Origin: Gracilaria domingensis
Taxonomy: Eukaryota > Rhodophyta > Florideophyceae > Gracilariales > Gracilariaceae
Length of the DNA: 63,824 nt
Direction of reading: 5' to 3'
Assembly (NCBI GenBank): GCA_022539475.1
Contig: VCMS01000311.1
Coordinates: 1 to 63,824, forward strand
The notes beneath the pieces were generated by a model, which saw only the letters and a list, made by a program, of their open reading frames with translations, did not search any database and was not told where the DNA came from. This document shows, in pieces, positions 52,801 through 61,444 of the stretch. A program made the translations under genes and the position numbers. The first letter of the stretch is position 1, and each line of letters begins with the position of its first letter.

Positions 52801-55800
52801 ATGGTATTCTCGGGGAGGGCCGTTTCATCGTCATCTTCGTGCAGTTCAATTGATTCTTTTCATTCTAGCATGTCGTCAGATGCTATAGCCGCGTCGTCTA
52901 GCACTACTCGCGTGGTGTTTGACGGCAAGTCGTCTTCGGATGTTGGCCGTTTCTTCTTCGCGTATGAAAATGTAGTCATGCGAGGAAAATCGGACTCTGA
53001 AAAGACTCTGCAGCTCCTCTGTCATCTTGAGGGGGCAGCATTCGACTTCTACTATGAGACCTTTGCTACCAAGGGCAGCCTCACCGAAGAGGCTGGTCGC
53101 TACACGGATGTAAAGGCTCGCTTTATGGCACAGTTTTCGCATAAAACGCCGCCTGAAGAGGATGTAAGGATCGCCGTCGCGGCTGGATTGGACCCGAAGG
53201 ACGTGACGGGATCTCTTGGAAAACTGGACTCGTTGTACACTCGCGCTGGGTTCAACGACAAGGCTTCGTTCGGTCTTCTTCGCACTCGTGTGGCAAAAAT
53301 TCCGGACATGGCTCGCTTTGTGATGTATCGTTCGCCGAGTGACTACACGTCGCTCAAGAAGGCGATAATGGAGTACGAGATTGGACGCAAGGCTTTCTTC
53401 ACCGCCACGGAGACGATGCAGGGAGGCGAACCTTCTCATGTTAGGATCCTTTCGAGGCCCGACGCTCGTTCTGGGACCTCTCAGCAGTTGGAGAGCAAGG
53501 TCGACCAGTTGGCGGGGCAGTTTGCGGAGTTGACTCTGCTGGTGAAGAAGAAGTTCCAGTCGTCCGACGTGGGCGACAAGCCGAAGGAACGTACATGCAG
53601 TTATTGCAATAAGCCTGGACACGGCGCCAGTCGTTGTCCAGCTAACCCGCATCGTGACACGAAGTGTCCGCGTTGTGGTAAGTTTGGTCATTCGGAGGCT
53701 ACTTGTTGGTCGAAACCAAACCCGGATGGAGTTCGCTCTGGACTGGAGGACGCCAAGTCCGAGTCTGGCGAAGAACTGAAGTTGAAGAATGAGAACCGGG
53801 GCGACCATGTTGCTCTGGTTCAGGAACAGGGTGAGGTAGATGTCGTCGCTGCCGCGAAGAGGAATGCGGATGGTGAGGCACTACCTAAACAGGCCCGTCA
53901 GGGCGTGATGGACATCGATGTCCTTACTGGGAAGTCCCCTCGCCCTCTCGTCCGTGCGAAGCCGAAGAAGAAGAGCCGCAGGAGCAGGAAGAGCCGAAAG
54001 CCGTCGGCGACTATCCAGGACCAGGTTGGGAAGTACAACCTCCTGGCCGAGCTGGCGACAGCTCCTTGTGGGCTAACCTTTGGACAACTTCTCCGGGGCG
54101 ATGCCGAGGAGGCAAGGAAGCTGCTGAGGCGTCTACTCGCCGGTAGCCTTCCTGCGAGTCATGCCTCTGTCATCCAGGGTAGGAACCTCCCCCGTCGGTT
54201 GAAGGTTGTCCCCGTTAAGCTGTACGGAACGCAGACGAATGCGTTGTTGGATTCAGGAGCAGTGCCTAACATCATGTCTACAAGGATGTGTGACATGTTG
54301 ACCTTAGCTCCGTCTCCGACGAGCAGGAGAGTCACAGTCGCTGATGGAAGTTCGGCGACGGTTCTTGGTTATGTCAAGGATGTTCCAGTCGCATTCGGTG
54401 AGAACGGCACACCGGTGGACTTCCTTGTGGTGGAGAACACGCCGTTCGACGTAATCATAAGGTGCCCGACGTTGGAATCCCTTCGAGCTCGCCTCGATCT
54501 TGGACGCCAACAGGTACACATGACCGTTGGTGAAGAGGAGGTTGTGCTCGAGTTGTCTAACGAGCCACCGAGAGTGGATGGTGCGCTCACCGACAGTGAG
54601 GATTTCACGTCGCCAGATGAGTCTGCGGAAGAAGCTTTCCCGCAAGACAGCTCTTCATCGTCTTCCGATGATGAATCGAGTGAGGACTCGGGGTTGGTTC
54701 TGGCCATCATGGACGATGACCCGTACGAACCGGACCTCGAGGGTATGGGAGAAGTTGAGAACCCTCCCACCGAAGAGGTTGAAGACCGAGAAGCAGCGCA
54801 GTCGGCCCTTCTGGCGGCAAAGATGAGGCATCTTCCCGCTGGGATACAGGAAGGCCTGACGGAATCGTTGAAGGAGACGAATATCATCGCCTGGGACATC
54901 AATGAGTTGCGCCCAGCCGATGTACCGGTTGCTCACTCGTTCGAGCTGACCGGCGACGCCCCTATTCACTCCCGTGCTCGTCGTATGCCTCCTAGGCACA
55001 ACGAGGTCGTAAGAAAAGAAGTGGATGAGCTCTTGGAGACTGGTATAATTACCCCTTCGGCGTCAGCCTGGTCCGTTCCAGTGGTCATTGCGACCAAGAA
55101 GGACGGCAGGCCAAGGTTCTGCGTTGACTATCGTCAGCTGAACCGCGTGATGAAGCCCGATCGCTGGCCTCTCTCCCGAATTGAGGAGATATTCGACGAC
55201 TTGGGTGGTGCGAAGGTCTTCACTACACTTGATCTGTTCTGTGGATACTGGCAGGTCCGTATGGCGGAAGAGTGCAAAGAGATGACAACATTCACTTGCC
55301 GATACGGGACCTATAAGTTTGAGGTAATGCCATTTGGCCTCATGAACGCCCCGTCGACATTCCAGAGGATGATGGATGAAGTTCTCCGTGGCCTACCGTT
55401 CGTCAGAGTCTACATTGACGACGTGGTAATCTTCTCAAAGACCATGGAGGGACATTTGGAACATTGTCGGGCGGTGTTCGAGCGCATTCGCGAAGCTGGT
55501 CTCAAGGTTAAGGTGACCAAGTGCAGCTTTGCACAGTCGAAGATTAAGTTGCTAGGACACGTTTTGGACGAAGAGGGTATCTACGCCGATGAAGAGAAGG
55601 TTTCGGCGATCTTAAAGGCCCCTGTACCAAGAAACGCGTCCGAGTTGAGGAGCTTTTTGGGCTTAGCTGGATACTACCGCAGATTCATCAAGAACTTCGC
55701 CGAGAGCTCAGCTGCATTGCACGCGGCGACCTCGACGAAGCGCGGGAAGTTCGTGTGGACAGAAGAGATGCAGGATGCTTTCGAGGATCTGAAGATGAAG

Positions 55801-57123
55801 CTAACGACTCCACCAGTGTTGGCCTATCCGGACTTCGCGGAGCCTTTCATCGTCGAGACGGATGCGTCTTCCGTGTCCCTTGGGGCGGTTCTCTGTCAGA
55901 AGAAAGAGGATGGGAAGGTAAATCCCATCCACTACGCCTCACGCACGATGACTGAGGCAGAGAGGAAGTACAGCACCTGCGAAAGGGAAGCCCTTGCAGT
56001 GGTGTTTGCGTTCAAGAAGTTCCGCGTGTACCTCCTCTCCGAGAACATATTCGAAGTAATCACGGACCACCAGGCTTTGCAGTATGCGTTCAGGAAAAGG
56101 GACATCCATGGGCGCTTGGCCCGCTGGATGGACTTCATGGCGGAGTACAACTACCGCGCCCGGTACCGCCCTGGTCCAGAGAACAAAGGACCCGATTATC
56201 TGTCAAGGATTGAGATTGAGGAAGGTGGCGAGCCGCTGGACAGTGCGGAGGAGTTTGTCACCGCCGTGTTGTGGGAAGACCCGAACCTGTCGGAGTTGGA
56301 GCCGTATTTGTTGAACATCGCAAGGTTCTTGGCCGGTGTGCCTATCCAGGAGCACAACATCATGCTCCGTCAGGCGATCCGGCGCAATGCCAAGAAGTTC
56401 ATGTTGTGGAACAACACGTTGTTTCGTCGAGAGCCGGCCGGGTTGACCGCGGTTCCTTCGAAAGACGGACGTTTGGAGGCACTGAAGATGCTTCACGATG
56501 ACATAGGGCACTGGGACGAAGGAGCAACGAGGAAGTTGGTCCGCGAAAGGTTCTGGTGGCCGTCGGTATATGATGACGTCAAGGATTACGTTCGAGGGTG
56601 TGACGAGTGTCAACGCGCCGCCAATCCTGCGGTGTATCGCACCATCCTCAGAACCCCAGTGACCGGACTGTTCGAAACCTTTTCGATGGACTTCGCTGGG
56701 CCCTTGCCGCGTTCACGTACGGGGAAGAGGTTCGTACTGATTGCGGTGGAACATCTCACAGGATGGCCTATCGCTGTTGCCACGGAGAACTCGGTCTCCG
56801 ACACCCTCATCAAGTTCATCGAGGAAGAGATTATTCGTCCGTTCGGTCTTCCGAGGACGATCGTGTCTGATAACGCGAACGCGTTCGTTTCGCGGGCTGT
56901 CGATGACTACTTGAAGAAGAAGGAGATCCATAGGAGGCCAGTCTTGCCGTACGCGCCGATGTCGAACGGTAGGGCTGAGCGTATGGTCGGAACGGTGTGT
57001 GGTATAGCCGATCGGTGCGAGCTGCTAGTGGGGAGCCCTGCGTGGGCTCGACCCGGCGGAGGAGTGAAACACGTGACACCTAATAGGTCGGCAGCACCCA
57101 CCGTTGCCTATAGTGCACGGTGA
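52801..57123 (+). CDS. gag-pol: E2 Ty3/gypsy Gag-Pol polyprotein, 3' end not homologous
   Basis: A single 1440-codon frame; ATG 52801 or 52870 could start it. Two CCHC knuckles, CSYCNKPGHGASRC and CPRCGKFGHSEATC, lie at residues 263-303. Protease: ALLDSGAVPNIMST (about 482). RT: FCVDYRQLN, MPFGLMNAPSTFQ and RVYIDDVVIF (about 870). RNase H: VETDASSVSLG and VITDHQALQYA. Integrase: HDDIGHWDEGATRKL ... GCDECQ, FSMDFAGPLP, TIVSDNANAFVS and NGRAERMVGT, a full D,D,E. After about 57030 the residues no longer fit an integrase; E4 begins here. Unlike E1 no frameshift separates gag and pol. The element is truncated, not otherwise broken. Confidence 0.9.
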   Translation: MVFSGRAVSSSSSCSSIDSFHSSMSSDAIAASSSTTRVVFDGKSSSDVGRFFFAYENVVMRGKSDSEKTLQLLCHLEGAAFDFYYETFATKGSLTEEAGRYTDVKARFMAQFSHKTPPEEDVRIAVAAGLDPKDVTGSLGKLDSLYTRAGFNDKASFGLLRTRVAKIPDMARFVMYRSPSDYTSLKKAIMEYEIGRKAFFTATETMQGGEPSHVRILSRPDARSGTSQQLESKVDQLAGQFAELTLLVKKKFQSSDVGDKPKERTCSYCNKPGHGASRCPANPHRDTKCPRCGKFGHSEATCWSKPNPDGVRSGLEDAKSESGEELKLKNENRGDHVALVQEQGEVDVVAAAKRNADGEALPKQARQGVMDIDVLTGKSPRPLVRAKPKKKSRRSRKSRKPSATIQDQVGKYNLLAELATAPCGLTFGQLLRGDAEEARKLLRRLLAGSLPASHASVIQGRNLPRRLKVVPVKLYGTQTNALLDSGAVPNIMSTRMCDMLTLAPSPTSRRVTVADGSSATVLGYVKDVPVAFGENGTPVDFLVVENTPFDVIIRCPTLESLRARLDLGRQQVHMTVGEEEVVLELSNEPPRVDGALTDSEDFTSPDESAEEAFPQDSSSSSSDDESSEDSGLVLAIMDDDPYEPDLEGMGEVENPPTEEVEDREAAQSALLAAKMRHLPAGIQEGLTESLKETNIIAWDINELRPADVPVAHSFELTGDAPIHSRARRMPPRHNEVVRKEVDELLETGIITPSASAWSVPVVIATKKDGRPRFCVDYRQLNRVMKPDRWPLSRIEEIFDDLGGAKVFTTLDLFCGYWQVRMAEECKEMTTFTCRYGTYKFEVMPFGLMNAPSTFQRMMDEVLRGLPFVRVYIDDVVIFSKTMEGHLEHCRAVFERIREAGLKVKVTKCSFAQSKIKLLGHVLDEEGIYADEEKVSAILKAPVPRNASELRSFLGLAGYYRRFIKNFAESSAALHAATSTKRGKFVWTEEMQDAFEDLKMKLTTPPVLAYPDFAEPFIVETDASSVSLGAVLCQKKEDGKVNPIHYASRTMTEAERKYSTCEREALAVVFAFKKFRVYLLSENIFEVITDHQALQYAFRKRDIHGRLARWMDFMAEYNYRARYRPGPENKGPDYLSRIEIEEGGEPLDSAEEFVTAVLWEDPNLSELEPYLLNIARFLAGVPIQEHNIMLRQAIRRNAKKFMLWNNTLFRREPAGLTAVPSKDGRLEALKMLHDDIGHWDEGATRKLVRERFWWPSVYDDVKDYVRGCDECQRAANPAVYRTILRTPVTGLFETFSMDFAGPLPRSRTGKRFVLIAVEHLTGWPIAVATENSVSDTLIKFIEEEIIRPFGLPRTIVSDNANAFVSRAVDDYLKKKEIHRRPVLPYAPMSNGRAERMVGTVCGIADRCELLVGSPAWARPGGGVKHVTPNRSAAPTVAYSAR

Positions 57124-58562
57124 CCAAGTGGTAAATACGCCTGCACTGGTGTGCGGCAGGCACGTATAACCCTCGAGGTCAGCAAAACTATTAGAGGACT
57201 ACTAGACTTACCAATTGGTGACTGTAGAACCGAACTGGTGTCAAATTAGTCTAGTTGGTGCTTGACTTTACCATTTGGTGTGGGAGGTTGGCGTCTCGGG
57301 GGTTTAGTACACCCGAGCGCCCCTCCGGCTCTCACGGGCCTAGTGCCACGTGGGCCACCGGGAGGTGCATTTGTGGTGCACCACCCCGGCCACATATCTA
57401 CACTACCTAGTAATTATTAATTCTAAATTATCGAGAATAGACTAATTAGTCCTGTCCAATCCTGCGCTTGCGCGTCCCACGTGGTACAGTAGACACACGT
57501 GCCCGGGAGCTCGTGACCTCACCACTTGGTCTTGTAGAGCCCCCGTTGATCTGGCCGAGCTATACTACAGACCCCCCTCCTACCGACAGGCACGCCCCGT
57601 GGCTGCGAAGGTCCCACGGCGTTTGCCGCCTTTTCACCAAACGGTCGTCGGCGCGCATCGCCTGGCGCACGGCGCGTCTCGCGATGACGCGAAGATGGCG
57701 CGGTGCACGGCGCGGTTCGCCACATGCACTGCAGCGCCATTACCCACGCCGCCGTACCCCTCTGTGGTAGGTGCGATCGTACCTTACGTCCCTCGTGGTA
57801 TTGGAACGCGAAACCGCGAACCGCGACCATTCAGGTTGATCTTGTCGCGCGCCTGGTACCACGTGGTTGTCTTCGCCTCTTTGGTCCCTCCCGGAGGAGT
57901 CCGTCACTCCATCTTCCCCTGTCCGTCCTCCCCCTGGGCGGGTTAGTCCCGGCTTACCAGTTGGTTTCGAGCCTCCCTTCGGTGGGGTTCGCAGTTGTCA
58001 ACCGATCGGCACACCGCCCCCTCGTGGTGTCGCTCCTATTCTCTGTTGGCCACTTGGTCTTGTGCCGTACTGAGGTGATACCTCGTTGGTTCCGACACGT
58101 ACTGTCTCTCCGCTTGAGTGAGGGCGCCACTGGGGTGTCGTTGCCTGGGGCGGCCGCGTCGAGGAGACTCCTGCCCGTGGCTCTTCAGACTTCGTGACCG
58201 TACCGGTGCTGACGCCGCTTCTACCTAGTGGTCTGCCTCATCGGGGTGTTCAGGCTTGCTTCAGGTCCAGCCGAGGGGTTTACCCGACTGCGTGGCGTTC
58301 AGCGCCCCTCCACCTGGTTCCTCGCGGTCTCCTTCCGTCCCTTAGGTTCCCTCTGGGGTGGTTGTACCCTCCCTGGTTCACGGAACCCGTCCAGCCGGCG
58401 CACAACCCTGGTCATTTTCACGGTGTGTCAGCTCGCTCGAGCGGCGTGCCCGTTCTCTGTGACCCCTCCGGTTTCATCTAGTCATCCAATTGGTGGTGTT
58501 CCCTCTCTCGGTTGGTATCCTCCGTGGCACGCTCTCGCTCCAACTCGCGCCTTTTATACCTC
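57060..58562. repeat. Presumed E4 3' LTR and adjoining untranslated sequence
   Basis: About 1.5 kb without a gene but rich in TGGT/ACCA words. Exact ACCANNTGGT sites occur at 57123, 57210, 57270, 57521, 57858 and 57956. TTCCCTCTCTCGG near 58499-58511 could be a complement of the polypurine tract. The partner LTR is needed to fix the borders. Confidence 0.45.
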
Positions 58563-61292
58563 ATGGGTGATCAACCCGCTTCCCCAACGGGGTGGTCGAT
58601 GACGTTCGAACGCCGTGAAGACGGTGCCGAGGAGGGCATCGCGCGCGCCCTTCCCGTTGTGGTGGACCCCGGGGGTGAGACGGCGCCGTTTCAATCGAAT
58701 TACCACGTGGTTGACTCTTCGCAGCCCTGTTTGCCGTCCCAGACCGGTACACCTGTGTCCTTTCCATCGGGCGCCGAGGCTCCCGTGGAGGCCAACCACT
58801 TGGTATTGGAGGAGCCGCACTTCGACCCTATAAAGGGATATTCGGCTTCTGAAGTCTCTCCCTCGGCGGAGGTCAACCGTTCGGTTCGCGAAACTGTTGC
58901 CTCCAGGTCGAGGATGTCTGGCAAGACCCCTGGGGTAGCGCGCGGCCGCGGAGGTGGCATGTTCAAGCCTAACACGCGGTCGAGTACGCGTTCTCGTCAA
59001 GACCCTTACGGTCGCGGTGGGTATGATCCCTACGCAGCCGCCGCGGGCCCGAGCAACGTTAACCCTCTTGCGGTGGCCGGTACGGTGGAGGCTCAACAGC
59101 TGAATCCTCATGACCTTAATAGGACGCACGGGCAGCCGCATGCCCACTATGGTGCACGCTTTGCCGATATCTCCGCCGAATTGGTCGCTCTGGGGAACTG
59201 GCCTTTCCACATCAGTTCCTCACTCTGTCCCTTGCGGTTCCGCCACATGGGTCTCACGCAGTATACCGCAATTGCCCGTTGGGATTGTCGCCGGTTGGAG
59301 GCGGTGCCTATGGCACCTCCTCCACCACGCAAGGGCGAGAAGCAGAGCCGGTTCGGTCGACAACAGTGTTTCCATGCGCGGCAGCGACACACGAAGTTTC
59401 TATACTACATCCCCGTGGCCGTACCGTCGGATCTCCCCTTCATCCGCTGCGATGGGGAGGTCCACTACTTCCGCCGTTTGGTAGATATCCTTCACCGCTT
59501 GGACGAACCTGCTACGCACATCGAGGTCGATCTGGAGTACGTCGCGTTTGAGCGCCCTTTAGACACCAATTATTGGACTGACCGTGGGAGGTGGGCGACC
59601 GATGCGATGGCTGAGAGCCGTGTTCGTCACCGTAACAACCGTACGCGGACCATGTTCCTGTTCCACAACGTTGAGTATTGGTCGCAGAGCGACCACAACC
59701 GCCGGACATGGTATGTCAATCGACCCTCTTGGTGGGACCACTATGAAGTATGTCAGTGGCTGGAAGTGCCGACCCCGCCGGTCCTTGCGTACTTTGGTAG
59801 TAGCATCTCCCTCGAGAGGAACAACGCCTATGCCGTTTGGTCGGTCGCGCGCAGCGAGTGGGCCGTCATGGTGGCTATCCTCGCCCTTCAGGCTTCCGTG
59901 GAAGGTGTGACTTGGGACACGCGCTGCCCTGACAAGTCTGTCGGGATCAGCGGAACTCAACCAGTTGGTCGTATCTTCAATATTCCCAACGATGTGGTCG
60001 GCGACATTCGTGCCATGGGGCTCTCCAACATCGTGGAGGGCACCAAATATACTGCGCAGCAGTTGGATGGCTACCTCACTGCGGTAAGTAACCACAATTG
60101 GGGGCCTGAACAGGGTTGGGATGTCTACGACCCGGAGGTTCATAGCATCGTGCCTCTCCAACAGCAGCACATGGCTGGCGAAGACCCATTTGGTAATGAC
60201 GATACCGTGATGGTGGCTGCCGAGAACTATGAGTCCCCCGCATTGCCTCCGTCGGCACCTGTACAGGCTACTCCTCCGACCAGCGTGGCTGCGCCTGTTC
60301 CAAGTGGTCCGGCGAACCCTCAGGCGGCTGCTCACCCTCCCGGACGGGCTGCCCAGGGGCCTCTTCGGGTTGGTTTCCAGTCGCTTCCGGTGAATCCGGT
60401 GCCCCCTGGTGGTGATAGTGGCGCGATACGGAGCGCTCTGGCTCGTCTCAACCACGCCTCGATGGTGCACTTCAACCGTCCTGGTCCCAATGATATCCTC
60501 ACCGCTGTGGATACTCTTACCAACTTGCTCCCCGTGGTTGCTCACCACGAGCGGCGCACTTCTGAGCTGCGACAGTTCCGCGACTACTTCCAGCGCAATC
60601 TCTACCGTGAGGTGACAGCCTATGTTGGTCAGTTGAGCAACCTTGTGGAAGGCCACGCGCCGTTACATCGACCCCCTGTGGAAAGTTTCAACCCGTACGC
60701 TTCTGCGTCACAGCAACCTGCGACCCCAATGGTAGGCTTTGGTGGCCTTGGTACGTATCAACTCCCTGGTGGACCTCCTGGTGGTGGTGATCCTGCGGCA
60801 CCTTTCCATACTCCGCTTGGTCCTCACAACGTTCCTCTTCCTCCAGCAAGTACTGGGACAGGAGCACCAAGTGGTTTCTCAACTGGTTTCCGTTCGGCTC
60901 CGCTTCCGCCGACGTCCGGTGCTCCTAGGCCGCCTACTGGTCTGACCCCCGGTGCAGGGCCGTCTAGTGGTCTTGCTCCTCCGACCTCTGGTGGCATCCC
61001 TCCGTCTAGCTTACCGCCTTCCTTCCATCCACCCACTGGTCCTGCGAATACCATGCCGGTAGTCAGCAGCGGTACCCCTGCGGGACCTGCTGGTACTTCT
61101 GCTCCCTTACCAAGTGGTGGTGCGCCACCGAGCGCGGCTAGCGGCGGGGGCGGAAGCTCCGCCGGACCTATGTCGGTGTCCTCTGGTCGTGGAGGTTCCG
61201 CTTCATCTCGCGGGACCTCCCGTGGACGTGGTCGCGTTCGTGGAACCAGTCGTGGACGCGGACGTGGCCGTGGGTCCTCCAAGGCCTCCTAA
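58563..61292 (+). CDS. E4 antisense ORF protein (intact)
   Basis: 909 codons from ATG 58563. Residues 1-180 are disordered with an RGRGGG patch. Residues about 185-540 form the conserved domain: ARWDCRRLEAVPM, EKQSRFGRQQCF, YYIPVAVP, DGEVHYFRRL, NRPSWWDHYEVCQWLEVPTP, AYFGSS, AVWSVARSEWAV and FNIPNDVVGDIRAMGL. All have counterparts in the E1 antisense protein. A Pro/Gly/Ser-rich stretch follows, and a C-terminal RGG box (SRGRGRVRG, SRGRGRGRG) of the kind that binds RNA or DNA. AATAAA at 61332-61337, 40 nt after the stop, is a polyadenylation signal on this strand. No known family is recognised. An intact frame this long, with its own 3' signal, indicates expression. Confidence 0.85.
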   Translation: MGDQPASPTGWSMTFERREDGAEEGIARALPVVVDPGGETAPFQSNYHVVDSSQPCLPSQTGTPVSFPSGAEAPVEANHLVLEEPHFDPIKGYSASEVSPSAEVNRSVRETVASRSRMSGKTPGVARGRGGGMFKPNTRSSTRSRQDPYGRGGYDPYAAAAGPSNVNPLAVAGTVEAQQLNPHDLNRTHGQPHAHYGARFADISAELVALGNWPFHISSSLCPLRFRHMGLTQYTAIARWDCRRLEAVPMAPPPPRKGEKQSRFGRQQCFHARQRHTKFLYYIPVAVPSDLPFIRCDGEVHYFRRLVDILHRLDEPATHIEVDLEYVAFERPLDTNYWTDRGRWATDAMAESRVRHRNNRTRTMFLFHNVEYWSQSDHNRRTWYVNRPSWWDHYEVCQWLEVPTPPVLAYFGSSISLERNNAYAVWSVARSEWAVMVAILALQASVEGVTWDTRCPDKSVGISGTQPVGRIFNIPNDVVGDIRAMGLSNIVEGTKYTAQQLDGYLTAVSNHNWGPEQGWDVYDPEVHSIVPLQQQHMAGEDPFGNDDTVMVAAENYESPALPPSAPVQATPPTSVAAPVPSGPANPQAAAHPPGRAAQGPLRVGFQSLPVNPVPPGGDSGAIRSALARLNHASMVHFNRPGPNDILTAVDTLTNLLPVVAHHERRTSELRQFRDYFQRNLYREVTAYVGQLSNLVEGHAPLHRPPVESFNPYASASQQPATPMVGFGGLGTYQLPGGPPGGGDPAAPFHTPLGPHNVPLPPASTGTGAPSGFSTGFRSAPLPPTSGAPRPPTGLTPGAGPSSGLAPPTSGGIPPSSLPPSFHPPTGPANTMPVVSSGTPAGPAGTSAPLPSGGAPPSAASGGGGSSAGPMSVSSGRGGSASSRGTSRGRGRVRGTSRGRGRGRGSSKAS

Positions 61293-61331
61293 GTCACCTC
61301 GTGGTTCCCTCTTCGTGGATTCTTCTCGACT

Positions 61332-61337
61332 AATAAA
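61332..61337 (+). terminator. Polyadenylation signal of the E4 antisense ORF
   Basis: AATAAA 40 nt beyond the stop codon, followed by GT-rich sequence (TGTCTTGCATTGTGTTC), a normal poly(A) site layout. The 152-bp gap to the convergent pol end holds it. Confidence 0.6.
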
Positions 61338-61444
61338 GTGTCTTGCATTGTGTTCTCTGATCTTCTTTTGTTTTCCTGTTAGGTTAGTTAGTTAGCTTTT
61401 CGTGTAGCGTGGCGTTTAACGGCTTCGATAACCCCCCCCCTTCC